Assembly: GCA_016716885.1 (NCBI GenBank) | Contig: JADJUV010000007.1 | Span: 1 to 64,000 of the forward strand | Length of the DNA stretch: 64,000 bases | Reading direction: 5' to 3' | From: Candidatus Trichofilum aggregatum | GTDB taxonomy: Bacteria; Chloroflexota; Anaerolineae; Promineifilales; Promineifilaceae | In this document: one piece after another, positions 10,648 through 20,586 of the stretch | How the letters are laid out: every line of letters starts with the position of its first letter | Numbering within the stretch: the first letter of the stretch is position 1 | The notes under the pieces: generated by a model | What the model saw: only the letters and a program-made list of their open reading frames with translations | Told to the model about the DNA's origin: nothing | Databases searched by the model: none | Made by a program: the position numbers and the translations under genes

Positions 10648-12152
10648 ATGCGTCCCACTCTCAACATCCTCTCCGACGACCTGATAGAGCAAATCCTTAG
10701 TGAGGCCAAACGGATTTTGGCCGAAGTGGGGATGGATGTTCGCGGCCGCGAACTGCGCCAGCGATTAGTCCAACACGGTTTGCCCCTGAAAAACGACCGC
10801 ATCCACTTCCCACCCGAAGTGGTGGATTGGGCCATCCAGCAAGCCCCGCAAGCCTTTACCCTCTACACCCGCGATGGCCGCCCCCACGCCCACATCGGCG
10901 GCCACAACGTCCATTTTGTGCCCGGTTCCAGCGGCCTGCGCATGTTAGACCATCGCACCCAGGCCGTCCGCCTGGCTAACAGCACCGATTTTGTCGAATA
11001 CATCCGCCTATGTGACGGCCTGGAGCACATCGCCTACCCGGCGACCGCCTTCTCCACCAACGACGACATCGAACCCCAGGTAAGCGATGCCTGGCGGTTG
11101 TATATGACCTTGACCAACTCGCTTAAGCCAGTGGTTTCTGGAGCATTCACCGAACATGGCGTGCCGCGCATGGCCGAAATGATGCAACTGTTTCGTCAGG
11201 ATAAGACCGACCTGATTGCCCGGCCCATGTCCATTTTCACCATCACGGCCACCGGCATGTTCCGCTACAGCGAAGATTCCAGCCAGAATTTGCTGGATTG
11301 TGTGGAGTGGGGCATTCCCGTGGAAATCGTGCCAGTGACGCTCATGGGCCTCATTGCGCCAGTGACACTGGTGGGAGCCACCGTTTTTCATGTCGTCGAT
11401 GTGTTGGCGGGCATCACGATGGCCCAAATCGTTAAACCGGGCGCACCCGTTTTATTCGGTGGTGCGCCCGCCACTTTCCACATGAAAGCCGCTTCGGCCC
11501 CTATGGCGGCCATTGAGGCCCAACATTTGAATGTGGCTTATGTGGCCGTGGCAAAAAGCTAGGTTTGCCCACCCAGGCTTACATGGCCCTGAGCGACAGC
11601 AAATTTTTGGATGCCCAGGCGGGGGCCGAGACGTTTAGCAGTGCGCTGTTAGCGGCTTTGGCGGGCGTTAATTCCGTGTCGGGGCCAGGGATGTTGGATT
11701 ATTTGCTGGTGTTTAGTTTGCCCAAACTGGTGTATGACAACGAGTTGTGTGGACAGGCCCTGCACTTTCTACAACCCGCCCGCTTGCAAAACGACATCCC
11801 TTCCGTTGATCTGGCACGTCACGTCATGGCCGAACAGCACCTCATCACATCGGAGCACACCCTGACCCACTGGCCGGAAACGATGTACCTGACCGGCCCC
11901 ACTACCGACCGCACCAATCGAGAAACGTGGATCAACCAGGGGAGTAAATCCCTTCTGGATCGGGCCACGGAAGAGGTGGAACACCGGTTAGCGGCTTATA
12001 CGCCTATCGACACGGATCCATTGATTGATGCTGAGTTACGTACTCTGATAGAATCAGGTCTGGTAGAGGGCCGACCTTTACCTGAAATACCTGATGTGAG
12101 AAAACCCGCGGCCGCGGCCGACCCCCGCCGCCAGCGCAAATTCAAACGGTAG
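10648..12152 (+). CDS. Trimethylamine/glycine-betaine methyltransferase family protein (MttB superfamily), split by one frameshift
   Basis: The first part (10648-11562) and the second (11565-12152) together give about 500 residues, the normal size of MttB-superfamily TIM-barrel methyltransferases. These move a methyl group from a methylated amine to a corrinoid protein. Typical stretches are FVPGSSGLRMLD, PVTLVGATVFHVVDVLAG and GLPTQAYMALSDSKFLDAQAG. The break falls at the A5 run in GCAAAAAGC (11553-11557). One more A gives VAVAKKLGLPTQ and a clean join. The TAG at 11560-11562 belongs to the wrong frame and is not a pyrrolysine codon, so the protein resembles non-pyrrolysine MtgB-like members. 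A GcvT-like gene follows. No corrinoid protein gene was seen. Confidence 0.85.
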
Positions 12153-12213
12153 AGACTGGAGAGTTAGAATTGTTAACCCCTAATCTCTCAGTCTCTTAAT
12201 CTCCCAGTCTCCT
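12151..12213. repeat. Short tandem repeat tract (CTCTCAGT-type)
   Basis: The units AATCTCTCAGTCTCTTAATC and CCCAGTCTCC lie between the MttB-like and GcvT-like genes. The same unit recurs at 22405, 31828 and 59220, and in complement at 36797. Confidence 0.85.
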
Positions 12214-12225
12214 TACGAGGTTTCT

Positions 12226-13416
12226 ATGCCCAACCCATCTCCCTTTCACAGCCGCACGGCTCCCCTGGTGGAAAGCCACGAATGGCGCAACTGGTCTGGT
12301 TACCTGGCCGCCAGCGTCTACGAGCCATCCCACGAACGAGAATATTTTGCCCTCCGCAACAGTGCCGGGATGATAGACATTTCCCCCCTGTACAAATATG
12401 AAATCACCGGCCCCGATGCCGCCCGGCTGGTGGATCGGGTGATCACCCGCGATGTCAGCAAATGCCGCATCGGGCAGGTGCTTTATACCCCCTGGTGTGA
12501 TGAAGACGGCAAGGTGATTGATGATGGCACAGTGTCGCGGCTGGGTACGAACCATTTTCGCCTCACCTCAGCCGATCCCAGTATGCGCTGGTTTCAGGAT
12601 GTGGGATATGGCCTGAATGCCGAGGTAAAGAATGTGAGCACTGACCTGGCGGCGTTGGCCTTGCAGGGGCCACTCAGCCGGGCCGTTCTCAAAGAAGTGG
12701 TCAAGGGGATAGACCTGGATCGGCTGAAATATTTCCATCTGGCCCACGGCACGGTCGATGATTTTGCCGTGACGGTAACGCGGACGGGGTATACGGGAGA
12801 TTTGGGGTATGAGGTATGGACGCGGCCGCAATACGCCGAACGCCTCTGGGATAACCTGTATGACCGGGGTCAACGGTATGGCCTGCTCCCCGCCGGGATG
12901 CTGGCTCTGGACATCACCCGCGTCGAAGCCGGACTGATCCTCATCGAAGTAGATTACAAATCATCCCATCACGCCCGCATCGAGGCCCAAAAATCATCCC
13001 CGTATGAAGTTGGCCTGGGTTGGGCCGTCAAGCTGGACAAAAAAGATTTCATCGGCAAGCGTGCGCTGGTGGCCGAACAGAAAAAAGGGTCGCCCTGGGC
13101 GATGGTGGGGGTAGAAGTAGATTGGCCGTCTATGGAAAAGCTGTACCATGCCGTAGATTTACCCCCGCAGGTGGCGGGGCGGGCCTCTCGTTCATCTGTA
13201 CCCCTGTACAAAAACGGCAAACAGATCGGCCAGGTGACCAGTCACACCTTTTCACCTATCGTCAAAAATTACATTGGCCTGGCAACGGTGCTGGCTCCCT
13301 ATGCCACACCGGGGACAAAGTTAGACATGGAGTTTACGGTGGAGTACGTGCGGCGCACGGCCCTGGCCACCGTCGTCAAAACTCCCTTCTACGACCCGCC
13401 CCACAAGCGGGCTTGA
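12226..13416 (+). CDS. GcvT-like aminomethyltransferase family protein
   Basis: This intact 396-residue protein follows the GcvT/YgfZ fold. It has an N-terminal folate-binding part (AGMIDISPLYKYEITGPDA), the middle motif TGYTGDLGYEVW, and a C-terminal barrel (GQVTSHTFSPIVKNYIGLA). GcvT proteins transfer one-carbon units to tetrahydrofolate. Paralogues do the same for dimethylglycine, sarcosine or DMSP. No other glycine-cleavage genes (gcvH, gcvP) are nearby. Its position after the MttB-family gene suggests a role in methylated-amine breakdown rather than glycine cleavage (inference). The start is the ATG after ACGAGG (12216-12221). Confidence 0.88.
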   Translation: MPNPSPFHSRTAPLVESHEWRNWSGYLAASVYEPSHEREYFALRNSAGMIDISPLYKYEITGPDAARLVDRVITRDVSKCRIGQVLYTPWCDEDGKVIDDGTVSRLGTNHFRLTSADPSMRWFQDVGYGLNAEVKNVSTDLAALALQGPLSRAVLKEVVKGIDLDRLKYFHLAHGTVDDFAVTVTRTGYTGDLGYEVWTRPQYAERLWDNLYDRGQRYGLLPAGMLALDITRVEAGLILIEVDYKSSHHARIEAQKSSPYEVGLGWAVKLDKKDFIGKRALVAEQKKGSPWAMVGVEVDWPSMEKLYHAVDLPPQVAGRASRSSVPLYKNGKQIGQVTSHTFSPIVKNYIGLATVLAPYATPGTKLDMEFTVEYVRRTALATVVKTPFYDPPHKRA

Positions 13417-13425
13417 GTTCGCAAC

Positions 13426-13852
13426 AGGTTGGGGGGGTGATTCCAGGGGCCGGAAACTTGGGGGGGGGGGTGGGGGGGGGGCCCGGGGGTTTTGCGGGGG
13501 TTCTCGGACAGGGTTGGGGGTTTTTGTGCCCCCAACCCGCCACAAAATTTCAAGTTTTTTGGGGGGGTGCCGGGCCCCCGGCCACCGCTGGGGTTTCCCC
13601 GGGGGCGGGGGCGGGGGGCGGGGGCGGCGGCCTGTGGGGGGAAAATCGTGGGGGAAAAACGCCGGGGAAGAATTACGGAATTAGGGGGGGGGGGGGGGGG
13701 AACGTAAAAAAAAATATTTTGTAAGGGGGGGGGGGGGGGGGGCGTTTCCGGGGGAACCGGGGGAGGGGCGGCTCCGGGGGGGGGGGGGCGGGGGGGGGCG
13801 GGGGGGGGGGGGGGGGAAGGGGGGGGGGGGGCCCTTTCCGGGGGGGTCCATA
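13426..13852. other. Poly-G low-complexity tract (probable assembly or base-calling artefact)
   Basis: Runs of 6-18 G alternate with short G-rich words for about 430 bp on one strand only. Open frames across it encode only poly-Gly or poly-Pro and are not genes. The right edge runs into GGTGGGCGAT, which also borders the second poly-G tract at 49547. Such a region can arise from failed consensus in a structured repeat. I cannot exclude a real G-rich sequence. Confidence 0.7.
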
Positions 13853-13853
13853 C

Positions 13854-14046
13854 AAACGGTGGGCGATGCCGGAGAATCAAAGAGGGGAGAGATGCTGCGA
13901 CACTGGGATTCTGAAAAAGACCACACGGCTGTTTTTTTATTACAACGGCACCAACACCAGAAGTCGCAGAGGACGAACTGGCTGAATATGTGCCGCTAAC
14001 CATTCGCATACTGGAAAGGGACGCACTCGACGGAAAACAACAATAA
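13854..14046 (+). pseudogene. Possible 3' end of an unrecognised gene next to the poly-G tract
   Basis: From 13854 one frame reads TVGDAGESKRGEMLRHWDS up to HTAVF. A shift in the T8 run near 13931-13938 then gives ITTAPTPEVAEDELAEYV and a tail ending at a TAA at 14044. The amino-acid composition looks protein-like and acidic. I do not recognise the family. The rest of the gene may be lost in the poly-G block. Confidence 0.3.
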
Positions 14047-14058
14047 CGAGGAAATTCT

Positions 14059-15513
14059 ATGACGCAGAAATATGATGCGATAATCATTGGTGGGGGACAT
14101 AATGGGTTGATCGCGGCCGCGTACCTGGCCCGCGCCGGTAAAAAAGTGGTCGTCCTGGAAAAACGTCACCTTGTTGGCGGGGCCAGTGTCACCGAAGAGC
14201 TTTACCCCGGCTTCAAGTTCAGCGTGTTCTCCTACGTGGTCAGTCTGCTCCGCCCGGAAATCGTGCGCGACCTCAATCTGGCGGCCCATGGGTTAACCGT
14301 GCTACCTCTGGAAAGCACGCTCACCCCTCTGCCCAACGGCGACTACCTCTACCGGGATGGTGATCATCACCGCACCCTGCGTGACATCGCCCGCCATTCG
14401 CCGCGTGATGCTGAAGCGTATGAGGAATATGGCCGGGCCATGTATTTTATGGCGAAGGCCACGAAATACATGCTGGGTGTCATTCCCGGTGACGCCACCA
14501 GCTACAACCCCCGTGAACTGCAAAAATTGGCCGGATTAGCTAACCATTTCCTGGGCCTGCCCGAAGATCAGCTTTATCTCATGGCTAAACTGATGACCAT
14601 GAGTTCGGCCGACTTTTTGGAGCAATGGTTTGAGACCGACTGCCTCAAGGCGACGCTTTCCGCCAGTGGCATCATCGGCACGTTTTTAGGGCCGCGCTCA
14701 CCGGGCACGGCCTATGTGTTGCTCCATCATTACATGGGGGAGATTGACGGCGCGTTCCGGGCCTGGGGGTTTGCCAAAGGGGGCACGGGCGGGATTGCGA
14801 ATGCCATTGCCAGCGCGGCCGCGTCCCTGGGTGTGGAAATCCGCTGTAATGCAGGTGTGAAAGAGGTGATTGTGAAACGCGGCCGCGCCGTGGGTGTGGC
14901 TCTGGACAATGGCGACGAACTGTACGCCGATTCTGTGGCTTCCAGCCTGGACCCCAAACAAACCTTCCTCAATCTGGTCAGCCCCAACGATTTGCCCACC
15001 GATCTGGTCGATGACATTCGCCGCTTCAACAGCGTGGGGTCATCCGGCAAGGTCAACATTGCCCTGGATGGCCTGCCCGAACTGGCCTGCAAACCCGGCG
15101 TGGGTCGCCATCTGGCCGGAGCCGTCTCCATCAGCCCCAGTGTGGATTACATCGAAAGAGCGTATGACGACGCCAAACATGGCGAGTTTTCGCGCAAACC
15201 CTATGTTGACATTATTTTTCCCTCGATGATTGATCCCAGCATGGCCCCACCCGGCAAACACGTCATGTCCTGCTTTGTGCAATACGCGCCGTACAACCTG
15301 AATGGTGGCTGGACAGATGAGAAGCGGGAAGCGTTTGGTGATGCGGTGGTGGATGTGCTGGCTGAATATTTTCCCAACATCAAAAACCTCATCCTGCACC
15401 GCCAGGTGCTGACGCCAGTAGACATCGAGCGCATGATCGGCATCTCTGAGGGCAATATTTTCCACGGCGAGTTGAGTCTGTCCCAGTTGTATTTCTTGCG
15501 CCAAAGCAGTTAG
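14059..15513 (+). CDS. FAD-dependent phytoene-dehydrogenase-like oxidoreductase, C-terminally truncated
   Basis: This 484-residue protein begins with the dinucleotide-binding motif IIGGGHNGLIAAAYLARAG (residues 8-26) and E35 in LEKRHLVGG, as in CrtI/PYROXD2-type amine or carotenoid oxidoreductases. It is about 40% identical by eye to the paralogue at 20587-22146. It ends at SQLYFLRQSS, before the conserved C-terminal FAD-contacting segment (LFLCGAGAHPGGGVTGAPG in the paralogue). That segment is not found downstream in any frame, so the gene has lost about 45 codons. The ribosome-binding site GAGG precedes the ATG. It may be inactive. The family name does not imply carotenoid synthesis here. 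Confidence 0.85.
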   Translation: MTQKYDAIIIGGGHNGLIAAAYLARAGKKVVVLEKRHLVGGASVTEELYPGFKFSVFSYVVSLLRPEIVRDLNLAAHGLTVLPLESTLTPLPNGDYLYRDGDHHRTLRDIARHSPRDAEAYEEYGRAMYFMAKATKYMLGVIPGDATSYNPRELQKLAGLANHFLGLPEDQLYLMAKLMTMSSADFLEQWFETDCLKATLSASGIIGTFLGPRSPGTAYVLLHHYMGEIDGAFRAWGFAKGGTGGIANAIASAAASLGVEIRCNAGVKEVIVKRGRAVGVALDNGDELYADSVASSLDPKQTFLNLVSPNDLPTDLVDDIRRFNSVGSSGKVNIALDGLPELACKPGVGRHLAGAVSISPSVDYIERAYDDAKHGEFSRKPYVDIIFPSMIDPSMAPPGKHVMSCFVQYAPYNLNGGWTDEKREAFGDAVVDVLAEYFPNIKNLILHRQVLTPVDIERMIGISEGNIFHGELSLSQLYFLRQSS

Positions 15514-15573
15514 GTTTATTTGATGGTTTGTAATGACATGACAATTTTATTTTACTGAAATGAAGAGTCTCCA

Positions 15574-16618
15574 ATGAACTACTTAAAAACGATCCGTGTT
15601 GGTTTTGTTATGCTGGTGGTGTTCTTCGCGGCCGCGTTATTTTTTCACCCTTCTCACATCCTTTGCCGCTGGTGGTGATCCAGATGTTCCCCTCGTAATG
15701 ATCACGGCCGAGCCTTATATACACAGAATAGGTAGTATGGACGAGGATATCTACTTCAATAATAGTAATGGCGCCTACATTACCGCCGTTATTGATATCA
15801 GCGGCACACTCCCTTTAACATTCACCTCAGCCCCGGCTTTTGATCGTCCAGGTGAGATGTATACTTACACTACCATCCTTGACTATCCAGTACTCCCTTA
15901 TGTCATTGCCAGTAGTGACGGCAGCCAACTCGGCATTACCTACACCGTCGTCAACTCCAACAATTTAAGTGCGACATCTCTGGTCAACTACATTCAGGAT
16001 ATAACGCCGCCATCGTCCACGATGACCACCCCATACGGTGTGATTACATCAGCCACGACCTTACCCTTGCTCCTGGTAGGAGCTATCACTGACACAGGTT
16101 CTGGGATACAAAGTATGGAAGTAAACCCGGGGGGCACAGTTTACAACCAGGCTACGCTGGGCAGTACCGGCAATCACGTTACCAGCACCACCTGGAGTTA
16201 TAGTTGGCATATTCCCACCGCCGACGGAGTCGGGTTTATCTTTCTTTTTCGGGGGAAAGACAATCTTGGATTGACGGAATTAGCCTACACTCGGGTGATT
16301 ACGGTTGATAATGTGGCCCCTGAACCTATCACGCCCACCATCATGGTTCATGCAGCGAATCTGCAAATCACCTCGCCTGCTTCTACCGCACCCGATACTG
16401 CTGGTTATCTTTTGACCCTGTATGACGGGAATAATAATTCTCTCATCACGGTAAACCAGCCTGGGACGAGTTACGTTTATGCAGGAATGGTTGGACAAAC
16501 GTATTACGCCCGTTTGCGAGTTTATGATAATGTGGGGAATCTCAGCCCCACCGAGTCGGAATCAAATCATGTGTGGGTTGGGGCTTTTAATTTTTTACCC
16601 CTATTGGTCAACCCATGA
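15574..16618 (+). CDS. Secreted Ig-like-domain protein with signal peptide; frameshift in a T6 run
   Basis: The natural start is ATG 15574, which gives a signal peptide (MNYLKTIRVGFVMLVVFFAA). The mature part lies one frame over, from about 15650, starting near TLLTSFAAGGDPDVPLVM. The switch falls at the T6 run TATTTTTTCACC (about 15641-15650). The mature region holds beta-rich repeats of bacterial Ig type (VDISGTLPLTF, TPPSSTMTTPYGVITS, TVDNVAPEPITP). The chain ends with FNFLPLLVNP, a tail like those I associate with Chloroflexi secreted proteins. A role at the cell surface is likely. Nothing suggests an enzyme. Without the repair the protein would lack an export signal. Confidence 0.65.
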
Positions 16619-16812
16619 TTCATTGAGGGAAGGACATTACCGCCGCTACGGTGAGCCACCTAACCCAACGTCTCCTTCTCACCAGAACGCTATGCACTTG
16701 CGGCCGCGTTGTATCATACCTAATGGGTTTTCCAGCAATAGTTCTGCCTTAACCGTCACTGTCGCGGCCGCAGATGTTTCCCTGCTTCTTACCCGGCAAC
16801 GAGACCGTCCAA

Positions 16813-18381
16813 CTATTCTGTGCGAATAATCTGAATGGGTTGTTTGCTGTGCAACTCATACAAATCGGGGCGACGGTCATACAGCGGCCGCACACTGCCC
16901 ACTTCACGCTGTATCGCCAAACTATTCAAATCCAAATCAGCCATCGTCACCGTCTCCACGTTGGGATCGGCTTCGGCGGCGATGGCATAAACGGGAAAAG
17001 CCACATCACTCGGGGTCAGGATGGCGCTTTGGGCGTAGTTGATCAGATAGCTCTTGGTGGGCAAGTTGCCTGCATTGCCTGAAAGCACCACATAAATGTA
17101 ATTTTCTACGGCGCGAGCCTGAGCACAGTAACGCACCCGGTAATAGGCCTTTTTCTCGTCGGTACTGAAGGGCACGAAGATAACTTCGGCTCCAGCCAGG
17201 GTCAGTAGCCGTGAGGCTTCGGGAAACTCGATGTCGTAGCAGACCTGGATAGCGATGCGGGCCAGAGGCGTATCGAATATCTTTAGCCCTTCGCCGGGGC
17301 GGATGTTCCAACTGTTCCGCTCGCTAGGGGTAATGTGGAGTTTATCCTGGGTGTAGACGCTGCCCGCCGGGGTGAAGAGGTGGGCTACGTTGTAATAATC
17401 CTGGCCCCGCAATAGGGGATGTGAACCACCGATAATATAAAGCCGGTAGGTCGTCGCCAGACGTGTCAGCAGTTCAAGATACCGTTCGGTATAACCAGTT
17501 AGCTCTCTGATTTCTTGCTCGGATGTCTAATGGGCGGGCATGAGGCTGAAAAGTTGGGCGGTGAACATTTCCGGCAGTACCAGAAAATGGGAGTGGTATT
17601 GGTCGGCGGTTACGGCGAAGAATTCGACGGTTTGGGCGAACTCTTCCCAGGTGCGGATAGGGCGCATGAGGTATTGGGCGGAACAGACGCGGATGTTGCG
17701 CCCCGGACGTTGGAGGGCCGCGGCCGCGATGCGGTGCTTGGCGGGTTGGTAATCAGGGTTGGGCATCTCCAGGTACGTGCAATAGTTCAGGCTGGCGTCG
17801 TCCCACATCAGATCAAGCACGACCCGTTTCACCTGATACCCGGCCCGCAGGTGGGCATTGAGCGCCGGGTCTTTTAGCTCCCCGGCCTGCACTTTAGCCA
17901 CATACTCCTGGGGTGACAGCTTCCCGGCGTGATGGTTATATCCCGGCAAACGCCCATAGGCCACCATGCGGCGCAGGTTGTACCGTTTGAGGAGCCGATG
18001 GCGCCGGGCATAGAGGAGTCGGGAAAGACCGCGGCCGCGATAATCTGGGTGAATCGCCATATCCGCCCCATACAAGGTATCACCGCTGGGCGTATGGGTG
18101 CTAAACGTGCCCACGCCAGTAATTTCCGGGTAGCGGTAAGTGGTACGCTCATCATCCAGTTGGACAATAAGTGAGGTCGCGTACCCAATGACCTGCCCCT
18201 TATGCTCCAACAAAAACTGCCCTTCGGGGAAAGCCTGCCACTGCAACCGGTAGGCACGCTCGTTGTAGTGACCCCCATCCTGTGGATAATCCGGGTAAGC
18301 CGCTTTATGGCAGGCAATCAGGGCCGGTATGTCTTCTTCTTGCCAACGACGGGCTTTCACTTTTAGTTCTTTATGAGGCAT
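16813..18381 (-). CDS. GNAT acetyltransferase - carbon-nitrogen hydrolase fusion, with one in-frame amber codon
   Basis: From the ATG at 18381 (MPHKELKVKARR) the first 200 residues form a GNAT domain with the acetyl-CoA loop IHPDYRGRGLSRLL. A nitrilase-superfamily domain follows with the triad Glu (VLPEMF), Lys (QDKLHI) and Cys (IQVCYDIEF). Such fusions occur in several phyla and probably act on amides, though the substrate is unknown. A TAG (plus-strand CTA, 17527-17529) interrupts the nitrilase domain between SLMPAH and TSEQEIREL. Both sides are in the same frame, so this is a nonsense codon and not a frameshift. The second part (to 16813) contains the catalytic Lys and Cys, so termination would remove hydrolase activity. 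Confidence 0.8.
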
Positions 18382-18520
18382 GCAATCTCCTTTTCCCGGC
18401 GCGGAAACATCGTTCCACGACAGCATAGTAAGTTATGATACCCAGAGCGGAACAGGTGAGGCAACCTGAGGGCCAAAAAATGAACTCGCAGCATCCTATT
18501 TATCACCAGTAGGTCAAATC

Positions 18521-20206
18521 ATGCCCAATCCAGTTGATGCGTTTTTGTCTCCCCCCTTGCAAGCGGCAATTGAGCAGAAATATTATGCGCCCATCAATTG
18601 GCATTGCCGTTTAGAGCAACTGCTGCTTGATCCCAGTTTTATAGAACAACCGAATAAACATGTGGGCCTTTTTTCTGATCATGGCGTTGTTCATGTGCGG
18701 GACGTGGCCCAACAGGTACTCACGGTATTACAGAGGGCGCACGGCGTACTGATACCAGAACGTTCGACGGAGCGGTGGCAATGGATGCAGGCGATAGGGG
18801 TGTTGCTGGCTTATTGGCATGATGTGGGCATGGTGGATTTTTCGGCCTTTGGGCGCAAGATGCACCCGGAGCGGGCCAGCCAACTCATTTTTGCCCCGGA
18901 GCTGGATGAATGGTTAGCTCAGGTGTGGCAGGATGACCGCGGCCGCGTCGCTTCTTTTCTCACCACGCTCACCCACGAAACTGGGCTGGCCCTGGCCCCG
19001 TCGGTGCTTTTGCGGGAAATCATGGCCCTGGCGCTGGCCCATAGCAAGAGCAAGGTGCCGATGGCCTGCCTGAATGATGGGACGCAATTGCGGGCCAAGG
19101 TTCTGGACGCGGCCGCGACCAATCTCCAGCACCAATACAACCCCCTCGCCCCATCCGGCCCCCTCAACCCGCACCTGAACCGCTTCTACACCGATTACGC
19201 CACCCAGGCTTTTACCTGGCTGGTAGACACCAGGCCCAATCTCCAAAAGCTGGCCCAGGATGTGATTGATACCTTACGGGCGCTCCGTTGCGCCGACGCC
19301 TTACGACAACGTGGCACGGTGCTCAAAACATCGGGCGGCTACGAAATTTTTCTCAACCAGGAGACAGCCCAGGCTGTTTTTGCCCTGCGCCTGGGATCCG
19401 ATCATCTCTACCTCTTGGAAATGTCCGACATGATTAGTTCCGGTGAAGCCAATATCGCCAGCAGTGAAATGGACCCAGCTGGCGATTTACGCATCTCGTT
19501 GCATCGCGGCCGCTTTGCCACCCGTGAACGAAACGGCTTTGCTGCCCAGTGTACCGCCCTCGTCATCCAGGACATACAGGCCGATACCATCGCCAGCTTT
19601 GGGCGGCCCAACGTGGCTCCTGGCCTGAAAGCGGCCGCGGAGATGTTCATCCTGTTGGAAGAGACAGACGATAACCTGGCCTTTACGGAGTTGGTACGGG
19701 CTGAATTGCGCCAGATTGATGCCGCGGCCGCGCAACGTATTCGCATCGTCCCATCGCTCCGCAACTGCTCCCCCATCGAACGTGATGTCTATGTCAACGC
19801 CTCACTCATCACCTGGACAGCGTCCGAAAAACAAACCCTGTTAACCCACCTGGCGCATTACGGTCATCCCGTGACCCAAATTGACCTTGAGGAAGCATTT
19901 CACCATGTCCGCCTCGCCCACCTCAACGCCGGGCAAACCCTCATCGAAGCGGGGGCACCCTCTGGTTTTGTCTATTTACCTCTGGGCGACGGTCTCAAAA
20001 TTGTCCCCTTAGGTGGATATGCCACTTTCTCAGTGGCCGCCTGGATGCCGCTGGGGGTGACCGGGGTCATTCGCGGCGATGTCCGTAACGCCTATGCGGT
20101 AGCCGAACAGCCGGTAGATGTGCTGATCATCCCCCAATCCGTATATCTAAAACGCTGGCATGCCACCCACTCCCACGCCAGTTTCCGGCAAGCCGTGGGT
20201 CTATGA
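18521..20206 (+). CDS. HD-domain phosphohydrolase-like protein with C-terminal cyclic-nucleotide-binding-like domain
   Basis: This intact 561-residue protein has an HD metal-binding pattern in its N-terminal half: H54/H58 (DHGVVHVRD), H100-D101 (YWHDVG), H174 (ALAHSK) and D259 (CADAL). HD proteins hydrolyse phosphoesters, often nucleotides. The last 110 residues (LNAGQTLIEAGAPSGFVYLPLGD...) resemble a CAP_ED/cNMP-binding beta-barrel. The middle is mixed and unrecognised. A plausible reading is an HD enzyme gated by a nucleotide or redox signal. The HD part is fairly certain; the C-terminal assignment is tentative. It stands alone between the nitrilase fusion and a MITE-like element and holds six GCGGCCGC copies. 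Confidence 0.72.
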   Translation: MPNPVDAFLSPPLQAAIEQKYYAPINWHCRLEQLLLDPSFIEQPNKHVGLFSDHGVVHVRDVAQQVLTVLQRAHGVLIPERSTERWQWMQAIGVLLAYWHDVGMVDFSAFGRKMHPERASQLIFAPELDEWLAQVWQDDRGRVASFLTTLTHETGLALAPSVLLREIMALALAHSKSKVPMACLNDGTQLRAKVLDAAATNLQHQYNPLAPSGPLNPHLNRFYTDYATQAFTWLVDTRPNLQKLAQDVIDTLRALRCADALRQRGTVLKTSGGYEIFLNQETAQAVFALRLGSDHLYLLEMSDMISSGEANIASSEMDPAGDLRISLHRGRFATRERNGFAAQCTALVIQDIQADTIASFGRPNVAPGLKAAAEMFILLEETDDNLAFTELVRAELRQIDAAAAQRIRIVPSLRNCSPIERDVYVNASLITWTASEKQTLLTHLAHYGHPVTQIDLEEAFHHVRLAHLNAGQTLIEAGAPSGFVYLPLGDGLKIVPLGGYATFSVAAWMPLGVTGVIRGDVRNAYAVAEQPVDVLIIPQSVYLKRWHATHSHASFRQAVGL

Positions 20207-20244
20207 CTACCCCCAAAGCCGCAGTGGTATTGCGCTAATTAGGT

Positions 20245-20469
20245 CTTTTCCAAAGTCAACGAGTACGGCTTTACGCAACTCTTTAGCCGGTTTAGTCGGA
20301 AGACCCATCCCCTAACCCCCTTCCCGGGGGGGAAGACCGATGGTGACGTTTTTGAGGGCGTATGCCCTCAAAAACGTCACCCTATATTCCCGCCCTGGGG
20401 GCGGGGTTAGGGGTGGGGGAAAATACCCGCTACGATGACATAGCGCTAAGAAATCGGACTTTGGAAAAG
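20245..20469. mobile_element. MITE-like element family A, copy 1 (225 bp)
   Basis: Perfect 13-bp terminal inverted repeats CTTTTCCAAAGTC (20245-20257) and GACTTTGGAAAAG (20457-20469) bound a non-coding element. Inside are a C-rich arm ending in CTTCCCGGGG, an 18-bp perfect hairpin (about 20342-20380, core TTTTTGAGGGC/GCCCTCAAAAA), and the complementary G-rich arm GGTTAGGGGTGGGGG. Related copies are at 49676-50022 and 53337-53511. No transposase is encoded. Confidence 0.8.
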
Positions 20470-20586
20470 CCGTGTTGCGGTGATTCATTCATTACCCCCA
20501 TCCCGCTATCCGGTGGTAGACTTACGGGCAACCGGTCACACCTTACCGGTAACTGATAACGAACCATTATTCACTTTGGAACAACC

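Noticed and set aside
11560..11562. TAG in the MttB gene as a pyrrolysine codon
   Set aside because: The continuation in the same frame makes no sense protein. The true continuation is in another frame, reached by one base in the A5 run.
13389..14087. Long minus-strand frame rich in proline across the poly-G tract
   Set aside because: It is translated poly-C (the complement of the G runs) with no protein-like pattern, and the sequence itself is doubtful.
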